A stretch of DNA of 64,000 nucleotides from Chryseolinea soli (GTDB taxonomy: Bacteria; Bacteroidota; Bacteroidia; Cytophagales; Cyclobacteriaceae): assembly GCF_003589925.1 (NCBI RefSeq), contig NZ_CP032382.1:7936001-8000000 (forward strand), in the 5' to 3' direction. Shown here piece after piece: positions 51,351 through 61,042 of the stretch (position 1 is the first letter of the stretch; each line of letters starts with the position of its first letter). The notes beneath the pieces are model-generated. The model saw nothing but the letters and a program-made list of their open reading frames with translations. It was not told the DNA's origin and ran no database searches. The translations under genes and the position numbers were made by a program.

Positions 51351-52184
51351 CTATTCAAAAACAACCCGATGGCTGGCGGAATAAATATTAAACTTTTCAT
51401 TCCCCAAAAATCCGATGAGCGTCATTCCAAATTCTTCCGCCTGTTGCAGGGCCAGACTGGAAGGGGCTCCTATCGAAGCGATTATTTTTATTCCTGCCAT
51501 GCTTGCCTTTTGGATCAATTCAAAACTTGCCCTTCCGCTCAGCAGGAGGATGGTGCGCTGCAGGGGCAAATGGTTTTCTAAGAAGCAAGCACCAATCAAT
51601 TTATCCAATGCATTGTGACGGCCCACATCTTCCCGCAGCAAGAGCAAGTTCCCATCCGCGTCGAACAACGACGAGGCATGCAGTCCGCCGGTGGTGGCAA
51701 ACCATTCCTGTTGCTTTTTTAAAGCGATGGGCAAGCGATATAAGACCGCAGCGTTCACTTTCATGGTATCGTTTTGTTGTGCGTAGATAGAAATCGTTTT
51801 AATGGCATCAATGCCCGCCTTTCCACAGACCCCGCAACTGGAGGTGGTATAAAAATTCCGTTCGGCGGTTTGAAGATGGGGTGTGGCCGATTCAGAAAGC
51901 ATTACCGTCACTTTGTTTCCAGTTCCTCCATCCAACTGAAGGTTGGCAACCTCTTCCCTGGAGGTGATGATCCCCTCTGTAAACAAAAAGCCTGCGGCCA
52001 GTTCCTCATCATTTCCAGGGGTCCGCATGGTCACGGAAATGACTTTGGTGATCCTGTCTCCGGCTGCGCCATACACCACTTGTATTTCCAGCGGTTCTTC
52101 CACGGCCAGTTGGTCATCGGTTTCCAGCATGCCCATTTGCGTTACCCGGGTCATTTTGATATGTTTCACGGCACTGGCTTGCAT
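51351..52184 (-). CDS. fdhD: Formate dehydrogenase accessory sulfurtransferase FdhD
   Basis: 277 residues with the FdhD signature: VTMRTPGNDEELAAGFLFTEGII, the two-Cys loop SSCGVCGKAG (Cys117, Cys120) that carries sulfur, and GGLHASSLFDADGNLLLLREDVGRHNALDKLIG. FdhD moves sulfur from a cysteine desulfurase to the molybdenum cofactor of formate-dehydrogenase-like enzymes, here probably the YdeP-type enzyme two genes downstream. It is the first gene of a three-gene unit with gaps of 18 and 2 nt. Confidence 0.96.
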   Translation of the reverse strand: MQASAVKHIKMTRVTQMGMLETDDQLAVEEPLEIQVVYGAAGDRITKVISVTMRTPGNDEELAAGFLFTEGIITSREEVANLQLDGGTGNKVTVMLSESATPHLQTAERNFYTTSSCGVCGKAGIDAIKTISIYAQQNDTMKVNAAVLYRLPIALKKQQEWFATTGGLHASSLFDADGNLLLLREDVGRHNALDKLIGACFLENHLPLQRTILLLSGRASFELIQKASMAGIKIIASIGAPSSLALQQAEEFGMTLIGFLGNEKFNIYSASHRVVFE

Positions 52185-52569
52185 GTATTTTTATAAAATG
52201 ATTCGTTCACAAATCTATTTAAAATAATCAGCTCGCGGATAGCATTCGTTGCGTCTGCGCAGGCAATTATCGGGTGGCAAGCGCGAATAGCGAGCTCTGC
52301 GTTGATTTTTTTTAAACACCGGCCTGCCATAGGGTGTTGTTCGCGAGGACGGGGACAAACCTGGCCATCCTAAACCAACCGTTCCCAGGGAGACGAAATG
52401 ATTCCGGGCCTTGCACTTTGGTATGCGGCTATAGGGTTATTGTTCTTTGAAACAAAATACACATCAATTGAAACAAATCTGATAGTCGTACCGGTTTGGA
52501 GAAACGATCTTCAGGGGCGTTTACCTTGGATCGATACCTATCACCACAACCCCAGGGAAAACTACCCTT
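52185..52569. other. Gene-free divergent intergenic region
   Basis: 385 nt between divergent fdhD and the T9SS cargo gene, no gene supported. AGCTCGC (52230-52236) is complementary to GCGAGCT (52290-52296), enclosing TTGC-GTCTGCGCAG-GCAA, and is followed by a T8 run at 52305-52312. No molybdenum-cofactor riboswitch motif was recognised. Confidence 0.4.
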
Positions 52570-54510
52570 ATGAAAAACCCTCGCCTCACTGCATGGATCA
52601 TTCTTCTCCTGGCCCTTTGCGTTTCCACGCACGCCGCCGGGCAGTTTAGCTATGTCACACTTCCTTCAGGCCTTCAGCCGACGGAATCCGAAATGGTCGT
52701 TTTCCAGGATAATATGTACCTCGTCCTGCAGGATTGGATGCATACCAGTTTTTCCCTTCACAAGTTTAATGGTGGCGGGGCCACCCCCATCCCGGTCCCT
52801 TCCCCCTACCGCCTCTACCCCGACACACAGTTCGAGGAAATGAACGGCGCGCTTTACTTTATGCCCGATCACGACCCGGCCGACCCGACTGCCGCCGAGC
52901 TGATGCGCTACGATGGCACCACATTGACACCCATTGACATTCCGGATGCTCTTATTCCGGCCGACTCCATGGTACTTTATGGGCACCGCCCGTTCGTGTT
53001 CGAAAATGCGCTTTACATCGAAGCGGTAAGAACCACCGCGAATCCTCCCCTGTGGGACTACTATACCATTACCTATTGGATCAAATACGATGGCACGAGC
53101 TTTTCGCGGATAAACGTTTCCCGCAGCGCCTTAACTTGTGAGTGGCCTTTTGAACATTCTGTGCCCAGCGACAAGTTGATCTATCAAGACAAACTTGTTG
53201 CGCGCTACCAGGATTACCATTCCGGTGCACGCAGTCTGCTGAGCTACGATGGAATCACAATCGATCGGAACGAAGCCATATTTCACTCTGGCGCACTGGC
53301 CAATCCCGGCGGGTGCGAAATGGAAATTTACCAGGGCAATCTTTACCTACCCACCTTTGATTTGCATGCGCCTGGAAGCCCGTTCGGTGGAAAGCTTTCC
53401 CGCTACGACGGCATAACCGAAACGGAAGTGGCCATGCCGGCCGGCCTCCGGTATGCGGAAACAACCCTTGAAGTATACGCGGACAAATTATGGGGCGCGA
53501 TGTATGACGGCACCGGCGCGGCGCGGTGGTACGCCTACGACGGTACAACCTTCACCAACGTACCCCTGCCCCCTGGCACCAGCATTAACAGCAGGGCCGA
53601 TCAACGTTTCTTTCGATGCCAGCTATACATCGTGTTGCAAATCGGCACAGCAGACGACACCATCCCGAAATATGCTTTATATGGGTATTCGGAGCTCCGT
53701 GGTTGCGGAAGCTCCGTGCTACCGCCAGCCTTCGACCGGTTCGACCGGATCGACATCCGGAACTACGGCCACGAGCGCGAGTGGTGCTGGACTGGGATAG
53801 ACGTTGACTGGACTATTTTTCCTCCCTGCAAGTTTCCCGACTGCATCGATCCGGTCTTCGCCGTTTCCCTGCTCGACAAACCCGGCGCCGTCGTGTGGAC
53901 CAAGTCCTATCAACAACCTTTTCAAGCCATCTTTCCCGTCGACGACAAACAGCCCTACATCACGACCGTGGCGATGGAAAATGATAAGAAGCTTCAGGAC
54001 GTGGTCGTCTTCGACAAAGAGCTTGTGCCCGGCGGCATCGAAAGCATAAAAATGGAAATGAAGCCCCGGCAAAAAGAATTCTACCTCACGGTGGAGACCG
54101 AGAAAAACAAGAAGGTGCCGTTCATCATGGCCTTGCTCGATGCTGCCGGAAAGACGCTTTGGCAACAAGAATTCACGGCGCCTTTGAGCACGTCCATCGA
54201 TGCCGTAACGAAACAGCGCGGCACAACCCTGCGCTTCCTGCCGGCGCAGGGCACCAATGGCATCACTGCGGTATCTGTTTTTCCGAACCCATCCGAAAGC
54301 AGTCCCGCCATAGACATCCGCACCCAGGGCAACACGCTGCCGGCAAAACTTACCATCACCAACTTCTATGGCAAAACCGTTTACCAAAAAGATATTACGG
54401 CGCCCACCGTTCATTACCCCAACCTTTCTCAAGCTACGCCGGGGCTTTACATCGTCACGGTTACCAGTGCGGGCGGGTATGAACATAAAGAAGTCCTGGT
54501 GATCAAGTAA
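52570..54510 (+). CDS. Secreted repeat protein with T9SS sorting domain
   Basis: 646 residues. A signal peptide (MKNPRLTAWIILLLALCVSTHAAGQ) precedes a region to about 380 with recurring units of about 50 residues centred on RYDGTTLT, KYDGTSFSRI, SYDGITIDR, RYDGITETEV and AYDGTTFTNV, consistent with a kelch-like beta-propeller. A linker with Cys residues follows, then a beta-sandwich and a C-terminal Por sorting domain (SVFPNPSESSPAIDI to LYIVTVTSAGGYEHKEVLVIK). Exported by type IX secretion to the surface; ligand unknown. Followed by a strong hairpin. Confidence 0.9.
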   Translation: MKNPRLTAWIILLLALCVSTHAAGQFSYVTLPSGLQPTESEMVVFQDNMYLVLQDWMHTSFSLHKFNGGGATPIPVPSPYRLYPDTQFEEMNGALYFMPDHDPADPTAAELMRYDGTTLTPIDIPDALIPADSMVLYGHRPFVFENALYIEAVRTTANPPLWDYYTITYWIKYDGTSFSRINVSRSALTCEWPFEHSVPSDKLIYQDKLVARYQDYHSGARSLLSYDGITIDRNEAIFHSGALANPGGCEMEIYQGNLYLPTFDLHAPGSPFGGKLSRYDGITETEVAMPAGLRYAETTLEVYADKLWGAMYDGTGAARWYAYDGTTFTNVPLPPGTSINSRADQRFFRCQLYIVLQIGTADDTIPKYALYGYSELRGCGSSVLPPAFDRFDRIDIRNYGHEREWCWTGIDVDWTIFPPCKFPDCIDPVFAVSLLDKPGAVVWTKSYQQPFQAIFPVDDKQPYITTVAMENDKKLQDVVVFDKELVPGGIESIKMEMKPRQKEFYLTVETEKNKKVPFIMALLDAAGKTLWQQEFTAPLSTSIDAVTKQRGTTLRFLPAQGTNGITAVSVFPNPSESSPAIDIRTQGNTLPAKLTITNFYGKTVYQKDITAPTVHYPNLSQATPGLYIVTVTSAGGYEHKEVLVIK

Positions 54511-54549
54511 ACTCAAGACGGGCAGAACAGAGGAGTGATCAACGATCGT

Positions 54550-54588
54550 TTCGTGCCACGCTATCCCGAAGGGGGTGCGTGGCACGAA
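54550..54588 (+). terminator. Hairpin after the T9SS cargo gene
   Basis: TTCGTGCCACGC (54550-54561) and GCGTGGCACGAA (54577-54588) form a perfect 12-bp stem, with an inner CCC-GAA-GGG, 40 nt after the stop. No T run follows, but position and stability suit a terminator. Confidence 0.55.
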
Positions 54589-54680
54589 TGCTAAAGTGAC
54601 CCGGTATAACACTGCGCGGGGCTGGAAATTATTCCCTAAATTGGATTTCCAACGCTTGTTATCCCTCTTCGCCCCTCTTT

Positions 54681-56168
54681 ATGAAACGACTGCTCACCTT
54701 CGTTCTGATCGTTCTGGTATTCAGACTAAACGCACAAGTACTGATTGACTCCCTCCAACAACGACTCCCGCTGGCAAAATCTGTCGAGGAAAAGATTGAT
54801 ATCTTGAACAACTTGTCGCACGCCTACACACAGTATTCCCTCAGCCGGTCGGAAGAGTTGGCCCGGGAGGCGCTGGCCCTGGCGCAGAACAATGGCTATA
54901 AAAAGGGGACGGCAGCGAGTTTCAATAACCTGGGCATCAGCGCGTCCATCCAAGGCCGGCACACGGAGGGAATGGACTACTTCATCAAAGCGGTGAAGAT
55001 CCGCGAGGAGCTGAACGATACCAAGGGCGTCGCGCATGTCTATAACAATATGTCCAGGGTGCTGATCTATCAGGAAGATTATGATCGCGCCATCGACTAT
55101 TCGAAAAAATCATTAGCCTTATTGAAAAAGATCGATGACCCGAAAGCGGTTGCCAATACCTACGCCTCGCTGGGTGAGATCTACATGAATAAACAGGACT
55201 ATGACCAGGCCCTGCAGATGTTTACCAAGGCCCGGGACACCAGTATCGGCGCTGGATTGAGAGACTATAAATTGTGGATGGAGGCAAAACGGATCACGGC
55301 CCTGAACGCGCAAGGAAAATACAATCAGGCGTTGGAGATCGGTTTGGTCATTGAGCGGTCGTTACCAAAATATCGCGACTTCTTCTCTTCCATCGAGCTC
55401 TTTCAAACGATCGGCGTGATCTACTCGAATCTGGGTGATTTGGAACATGCCACGTCCTATCTGCACAAAGCCCAGCATATGGCCGATTCCCTGAACGATG
55501 CAAACGCCGGCATCAACGCCCGGAAAAAACTGAGCGACACGTTTCGCAAGTTTGAGGAATATGACTCGGCATGGTACTATAACGACCAATACAGCACGCT
55601 GCGTGGTGAAGTTTTTAATGCGGAGAAATCCAAACAAATCGCTGCGCTGGAGCATCTCTATCAATCGGAAAAAAAAGATCAGTTGCTGGCCATGCGCGAG
55701 CAAAAGATAAAGGCATTGACCTTTGCGATAACGATCGGCAGCATACTGCTGGTGGCGATCACGGTGTTGGTCATCATTGTTTTCAGACTCTACCGCGACA
55801 AGAAAAAATCGCTGGTGGAAATGAAACGCCTGAACGATGAGATCTACGAAAAGCACGAAGAGATCTTAGCACAGACCGAAGAACTCACCCAGGCCGCTGC
55901 AGAGGTGAGCCGGATGAACGAATCGCTTGAAATGGAGGTCTCCGCGCGCGTGGCCGAAATAAAACTACAAAACGAAAAGCTCATTGAGTACGCCTACTTC
56001 AACGCCCACAACGTACGCGGTCCGCTGGCGCGCATCCTTGGACTCTGCACGCTCATGTCCGGAGAGACCTCGCCGGCGGAGATCCAGACGTATAATGGCC
56101 ACCTGCTGGATTGCGCCCACGAGTTGGATGGCGTGGTCCGGGAAATTAACCGGAAGCTTTCTGACTAA
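54681..56168 (+). CDS. TPR sensor protein ending in a DHp (HisKA-like) domain without ATPase
   Basis: 495 residues: a signal peptide, about six TPR units (for example ASFNNLGISASIQGRHTEGMDYFIKAV and ANTYASLGEIYMNKQDYDQALQMFTKA), one membrane span at about 350-374 (LTFAITIGSILLVAITVLVIIVF) and a coiled coil (about 380-440). The C-terminal helical pair AYFNAHNVRGPLARILGLCTLMSG holds an H-box-like His. The chain then ends 50 residues later with no N, G1 or G2 ATP-binding boxes, and none are encoded in the 190 nt that follow. It may be a receiver-docking scaffold or need a partner ATPase. Confidence 0.85.
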   Translation: MKRLLTFVLIVLVFRLNAQVLIDSLQQRLPLAKSVEEKIDILNNLSHAYTQYSLSRSEELAREALALAQNNGYKKGTAASFNNLGISASIQGRHTEGMDYFIKAVKIREELNDTKGVAHVYNNMSRVLIYQEDYDRAIDYSKKSLALLKKIDDPKAVANTYASLGEIYMNKQDYDQALQMFTKARDTSIGAGLRDYKLWMEAKRITALNAQGKYNQALEIGLVIERSLPKYRDFFSSIELFQTIGVIYSNLGDLEHATSYLHKAQHMADSLNDANAGINARKKLSDTFRKFEEYDSAWYYNDQYSTLRGEVFNAEKSKQIAALEHLYQSEKKDQLLAMREQKIKALTFAITIGSILLVAITVLVIIVFRLYRDKKKSLVEMKRLNDEIYEKHEEILAQTEELTQAAAEVSRMNESLEMEVSARVAEIKLQNEKLIEYAYFNAHNVRGPLARILGLCTLMSGETSPAEIQTYNGHLLDCAHELDGVVREINRKLSD

Positions 56169-56358
56169 TTTATATCTGCCATCCGGGACATGAGAGCCTT
56201 ATCCCGGGGGTACGTTGTCCGATTTCGAAGGGGTCTATTTCATTTCCGATCAACGCCACGGACCAAGAAGTGTCAATTTTACAACAAATGCCGAGATTCG
56301 CTGTGGTATAGTTGTTGTCTACTGACTGAGCACTCCACCGCTCTAACCACCCGGAACC

Positions 56359-58740
56359 ATGCTAAAGAACTACCTGCTTGTGGCCGTCCGAAGCCTTCTC
56401 AAAAACAAAAGTTACGTGATCATCAACGCCCTGGGTCTGGGTGTGTCGCTGGCCTGTTGTCTGGCGGCCTACCTGTTTGTGGCCTTCAATGTCGAGTTCG
56501 ACAATTTTCACGACGACGCCAAGGTCTCGCACATTTTCAAGATACACACGCATATGTTGGAAAAGGATGGCAGCACGCCCATCGATTTTCAGGCGCCCAT
56601 CATGCTGGCGCCGGTGGCGTCGGGTGAGATCGCAGGCATTGAGCGCTACACGCGTTTCATTCACGGTAACGGTTCCATGCGCTATGGCGACAAGGCGTTC
56701 AACGAAAGCCTCTCGTTTGCCGACAGCACCTTCTTCGATCTCTTCGATTTTCCGCTCATCGCGGGCAACACCAAGTCGTTCAAAGAAAAGAACAGCATCT
56801 TCCTCACCGAAGAGCTTGCCAAGAAATACTTTGGCGATGAAGATCCCGTGGGAAAAACCGTCACGCTCAACTTTGTGAACAATTATGAAATGGACGCGAT
56901 CGTGGGCGGTGTACTAAAGAAGATCCCCGAAAACAACACGCTCGGTTTCGCGATGCTCATGCGCTTCGAAGTCTATATCGACTACAACAAGCTCAACCTC
57001 GACGACTGGAGCGATTGGCGCAACCCTGCCACGTTCCTCGAGCTGTCCGCCCCTGAAAATGCAACCCGCATTGCTGCCCAATTCAAGAAATATATTCCCC
57101 ATCGCAACGAAGTGCGCACCGACGTGGTGGTGACATCCTACACGCTGGAGCCTTTCAAGAAGAAGTTTACGGGAGATGAAGTCCGCTACGGTTGGGCCAG
57201 GTTACCCATCCCGCGGGCGCCGCTCATTATTTTCTCGAGCATGGCATTGCTCATCCTGCTCATTGCCTGTTTCAACCTCACCAACACCTCCATTGCCATG
57301 ACCGCCAGGCGGCTCAAGGAAGTGGGTGTGCGCAAAACCATCGGCGCGGCGCGAAAGCAGATCATCTTCCAATTCTTGTTAGAGACATTGCTCACCATTC
57401 TTCTCTCCCTGGCCGTGGGTCTCATGATGGCCCAACTGATCTTGCCTGCTTTTACCGCCATGTGGCAAATACCCTATGGCCTTGGCGACCTCGGCGGCAC
57501 AAACCTGTTCATCATGTTGCTCGTGCTCGTGTTTGCCACTGCCACGGTGGCGGGCATCTATCCGGCATTGCTCAGCAGCAATTTCAAGCCCACGACGCTG
57601 CTGAAGGGCACCGCGAAAATCAAAGGCACCAATGCGCTCACGCGCTCGCTGGTGGCCGCGCAGTTCGCGCTATCGGTCGTCGTGCTCATCGCCGGCGTCA
57701 TCTTCATCCAGAACACAAAGTACCAGGAGAGCATCCGCTTTGGTTATGACAAAGACCAGATCATTGCCGTGAGCTTGCAGGGTGAACGCGATTTTGAAGC
57801 CATGGAAAAAGCGCTGGTATCAAATCCTAAAGTACTCAGCGTGGGGGTTGCTGACGGCACGATCGGGCGTAACCCTTACGCCACACCCATTCGCATCGAC
57901 ACCGCACAATATGATGTGCAAGCCATGGGCGTCGGCAAAAACTATTTTGAAACCATGGGCCTTAACATTGTACAAGGCCGCAACCTGAACCTTGAAAACG
58001 CCAGCGACGTGAAGGAAGGTGTGATCGTGAATCGCGCCTTTGTAGAGCGCACCGGCATGAAAGATCCCATCGACCAGGTCATCTTCCTGCACAATGGCAA
58101 ATGCTTCATTGTCGGCGTCATCGAAAACCACATCGACAATCTCTATCGTGCCAAAACGGCCGAACCCTTTGTATTCTATGCAGCGGGCAAAGAGCAATAC
58201 ATCACCATGGTGGTGAAGACGGAACACGCCGATTTGTTGGCTACGCAAAAATCCCTGGAAGCAACGTGGAAAGAACTCTTCCCGACCCGTCCATTCGAAA
58301 GTCAGTTGCAGGAAGACGTGGTGCTGGGGAACAGTCGCGACTTGAATAAGAACCTGGAGAAGATCTTTATTTTTCTGACCATACTGGGTGGCCTGCTCTC
58401 GGCATCAGGCATCTTCGCGTTGGCGTCGTTAAACGTAGCCAAACGCACCAAGGAGATCGGCATCCGCAAATCGCTTGGCGCATCGGTGAGCAACGTGGTC
58501 GGATTATTGAATCGCGAGTTTGTCGTTGTGCTCTCGGTTGCCGTGGTGCTGGGTTCGGTGGGTGGCTACTACGCCACCAACGCCTTGTTGGGCACCCTTT
58601 ATGCGTATCATGTTCCCGTGGGCCTCGTTCCGATTGCCGGTTGTGCCGTGTTCATCTTCTTGGTGGGCTTCTTCACCACCAGTTCAACGATCATGAAAGC
58701 AGCCAAAACCAACCCGGTGGAGACGTTGAGAAGCGAATGA
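56359..58740 (+). CDS. FtsX/MacB-like ABC transporter permease
   Basis: 793 residues with two MacB-like core plus FtsX units: KNKSYVIINALGLGVSLACCLAAYLFVAFN at the start, GVRKTIGAARKQIIFQFLLETLLTILLSLAVGLMMA in the middle, and GIRKSLGASVSNVVGLLNREFVVVLSVAVVLG with TNPVETLRSE at the end. It lacks the cytoplasmic prefix domain found in the permease at 9998. No ATPase gene is nearby. Such Bacteroidota permeases are thought to export lipids or peptides or act in mechanotransmission. Confidence 0.92.
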   Translation: MLKNYLLVAVRSLLKNKSYVIINALGLGVSLACCLAAYLFVAFNVEFDNFHDDAKVSHIFKIHTHMLEKDGSTPIDFQAPIMLAPVASGEIAGIERYTRFIHGNGSMRYGDKAFNESLSFADSTFFDLFDFPLIAGNTKSFKEKNSIFLTEELAKKYFGDEDPVGKTVTLNFVNNYEMDAIVGGVLKKIPENNTLGFAMLMRFEVYIDYNKLNLDDWSDWRNPATFLELSAPENATRIAAQFKKYIPHRNEVRTDVVVTSYTLEPFKKKFTGDEVRYGWARLPIPRAPLIIFSSMALLILLIACFNLTNTSIAMTARRLKEVGVRKTIGAARKQIIFQFLLETLLTILLSLAVGLMMAQLILPAFTAMWQIPYGLGDLGGTNLFIMLLVLVFATATVAGIYPALLSSNFKPTTLLKGTAKIKGTNALTRSLVAAQFALSVVVLIAGVIFIQNTKYQESIRFGYDKDQIIAVSLQGERDFEAMEKALVSNPKVLSVGVADGTIGRNPYATPIRIDTAQYDVQAMGVGKNYFETMGLNIVQGRNLNLENASDVKEGVIVNRAFVERTGMKDPIDQVIFLHNGKCFIVGVIENHIDNLYRAKTAEPFVFYAAGKEQYITMVVKTEHADLLATQKSLEATWKELFPTRPFESQLQEDVVLGNSRDLNKNLEKIFIFLTILGGLLSASGIFALASLNVAKRTKEIGIRKSLGASVSNVVGLLNREFVVVLSVAVVLGSVGGYYATNALLGTLYAYHVPVGLVPIAGCAVFIFLVGFFTTSSTIMKAAKTNPVETLRSE

Positions 58741-59065
58741 GTTTTGTACCTCCACCCTATGCAGCGGGTTTTACGTCACGGGTAATTTAAAAGACAGCTG
58801 TAGAATTAATTCTACAGTATTGATACAGTTGCGTCCGTCTCGAAAACACATCACGTTGCCGCCGAAAGGTTACTAAGCACCATTCCGAACAATGCGTCAT
58901 GGTGCGATGACTTCGGCCCGCTTTGCTTATCTCCAAAGGGCTTGTCTCTTCCAGGAGCCCTAACATCATTTTCTTGGTATGATTTTGAGGATAGCCTGGG
59001 TTGTTCAATGATCCGGGCCTTTCCGTATAGGTCCATATTGAAAATTCCCGGATCGAATCCCCGCT
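58741..59065. other. Gene-free region between permease and PAS kinase
   Basis: 325 nt with no credible gene; a minus-strand frame here has no protein-like features. The main landmark is the perfect 20-bp palindrome at 58798-58817 described separately. Confidence 0.5.
58798..58817. promoter_or_regulatory. Perfect 20-bp palindrome
   Basis: CTGTAGAATTAATTCTACAG reads the same on both strands without any interruption. It is AT-rich in the centre and 57 nt after the permease stop. It has no loop, so it suits a dimeric protein site better than an RNA terminator. It is 249 nt upstream of the PAS kinase ATG. Confidence 0.55.
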
Positions 59066-61003
59066 ATGAGTACGGAAATAAGAGCCTATACCGATTTGCA
59101 TGCCGGCGAAACCGACGCCTTGCAAAATCTCATGGATTCTATTCCGGCATTGATTGCCCGCGTTGACTGTAACCTGCTGCTGGAATACGCTAACAAACCC
59201 TTTGGCCAGTGGTTCTCGCGGCCGGATAAAACTTCCGGCGCCTTCTTCAATACCACCGTTGGAAAAGAAGTCTTTGATCAAGTTCAAAAGCATTTAGGCA
59301 AAGTGCTCTTCGGAAGGGACGCCAGTTTTAACATCTCGTTTTTTCACGCGGGCGCCCATCGGTATCTCGATGTGATGTTGACACCTGAGTTCGACTCACG
59401 CCACCACGTGAAGGGATTTATTTTTCACGGGACCGACGTCACCGAAAAGATGAATGTCCAACGCGATCTCCATGACTACTTCGAAAATGCAAATATCGGT
59501 TTGCATTGGGTGAACGCCGACGGCATCATTATCCGGGCCAACCCCGCTGAGCTGAAGATGCTGGGCTACGAAGAGCATGAATATGTGGGGCAGCATGTTT
59601 CAAAGTTTCATAAAAATCAAGAGGCGATCCAGGAGATCATCCGGCGCCTGAACAACCGGGAAGTACTTTCGCACTTTGAGGCAGAACTGATATGCAAAGA
59701 TGGCTCGACGCGGTATGTGGCCATCAACTCAAGCGTGCTCTGGGAAGGGTCACGGTTTGTTCATACCCGCTGCTTCACCATCGACATCACGGCACAAAAG
59801 CTCGCCGCACTCGCCACCCAGGAAAGCGAAGTTCGCTTTAAGACGATGGCGAACCTGGTGCCGTTGATCATCTGGACCACCAATGAACATGGCCTCTGCA
59901 CCTTCCTGAATACCAAATGGAAAGAATTGACGGGAGAAAACGTCGAGGATGGTTTGGGCAATTTGTGGTTGGATGTCATCCATCCTGAGGACCGCCAGAA
60001 TATCGAAATTGCGTGGGCGAAGTCCATCTCAGAGAGGAAGGTCTTTGAGGCTAAATTCCGCGTGCGAAACGACAAAGGCGGCTATGTTGTGGGGTATGCC
60101 AATTCCCTTCCCCGGTTCGACGCGAACCACACCTTCATTGGATACACCGGGATCATTCAAGATGTCACCACGCAGGAGCAAATAAAAACTTCCCTGGAGC
60201 GAATGGTCCTGGATCGTACGGCCGATCTGCGAAAGAAAAATCTTGAACTGGAAAACGCCGAGCAAAAGCTTAAAACCAAGAATCTCGAACTGGAAAAAAT
60301 AAACGGCGAATTGTCATCCTTCGCCCACGTGGCCAGCCACGATTTGCAGGAGCCGCTGCGTAAAATTCAAACGTTCACCAACCGGTTCGTTCAGTCCGAA
60401 GCCGAGAAAATTTCCCAGCAAGGAATGGATTTTATACGCCGGGTTCAAGCCTCGGCAAACCGGATGCGCGATCTGATCCAGGACATTCTCTCCTATTCAA
60501 AAACCAACCAGGCCGATCATAAAGTTGAAATGACGGATCTCAACGAAATTCTCAAAGAGGGCATCCGCGAGTTTGAAGTAAAAATTGAAGAAACGCGAGC
60601 GGTCATCGAGAACAAGGGACTCCCAACCCTCCCGGTTGTTCCGTTCCAGTTTCACCAATTGTTCTTAAATCTCATCAGCAATGCGTTGAAGTTCTCAAAA
60701 CCCGACTGCCCTCCGTCTATTCTCTTTCAATATGAACTGACAACTGCCAACTTTGTTCCAGGGATGCAAGGTGTTCAAAATTTCCACCACATCGCTGTGT
60801 CGGATAACGGGATCGGGTTCGAGCCGCAGTACGCCGAAAAGATCTTCGAAATATTTAACCGGCTCCACGGCCAGCGCGATGTCGAAGGCACAGGGATCGG
60901 TCTCGCCATCTGCAAAAAAGTTGTCGAGCGTCATGGTGGAAAAATGACCGCCCAGGGCGAATTGGGCAACGGCGCAACATTTCACATTTATCTACCCGCT
61001 TAA
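59066..61003 (+). CDS. Multi-PAS cytoplasmic histidine kinase
   Basis: 645 residues, no membrane span. Three PAS modules at about 15-130, 135-250 and 260-375 (for example VNADGIIIRANPAELKMLGYEEHEYVG and NEHGLCTFLNTKWKELTGENVEDGLG) are joined by a coiled coil (LRKKNLELENAEQKLKTKNLELEK) to a HisKA domain with the H-box AHVASHDLQEPLRKIQTF. The HATPase shows its N box (LFLNLISNALKFSKPD), G1 (VSDNGIGFEP) and G2 (GTGIGLAICKKVVERHGG). Probably senses a cytoplasmic redox or ligand cue. No response regulator is adjacent; a MEDS protein gene follows 39 nt later. Confidence 0.94.
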   Translation: MSTEIRAYTDLHAGETDALQNLMDSIPALIARVDCNLLLEYANKPFGQWFSRPDKTSGAFFNTTVGKEVFDQVQKHLGKVLFGRDASFNISFFHAGAHRYLDVMLTPEFDSRHHVKGFIFHGTDVTEKMNVQRDLHDYFENANIGLHWVNADGIIIRANPAELKMLGYEEHEYVGQHVSKFHKNQEAIQEIIRRLNNREVLSHFEAELICKDGSTRYVAINSSVLWEGSRFVHTRCFTIDITAQKLAALATQESEVRFKTMANLVPLIIWTTNEHGLCTFLNTKWKELTGENVEDGLGNLWLDVIHPEDRQNIEIAWAKSISERKVFEAKFRVRNDKGGYVVGYANSLPRFDANHTFIGYTGIIQDVTTQEQIKTSLERMVLDRTADLRKKNLELENAEQKLKTKNLELEKINGELSSFAHVASHDLQEPLRKIQTFTNRFVQSEAEKISQQGMDFIRRVQASANRMRDLIQDILSYSKTNQADHKVEMTDLNEILKEGIREFEVKIEETRAVIENKGLPTLPVVPFQFHQLFLNLISNALKFSKPDCPPSILFQYELTTANFVPGMQGVQNFHHIAVSDNGIGFEPQYAEKIFEIFNRLHGQRDVEGTGIGLAICKKVVERHGGKMTAQGELGNGATFHIYLPA

Positions 61004-61042
61004 ATACCATCGCGTTCACCTAATAAACAATAACTAACCCCT

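Noticed and set aside
52185..52569. Molybdenum-cofactor riboswitch upstream of fdhD.
   Set aside because: Only a short long-range complement and a T run are visible; none of the conserved motif was recognised.
56280..56355. tRNA-like stretch on the minus strand upstream of the permease gene (GGTTAGAGC, later GCGAATC).
   Set aside because: No acceptor stem, no paired anticodon arm and no proper D-arm start; the resemblance is limited to short words.
58787..59293. 168-codon open frame on the minus strand.
   Set aside because: It overlaps the start of the clear PAS kinase gene, and its translation has no domain, signal or conserved pattern.
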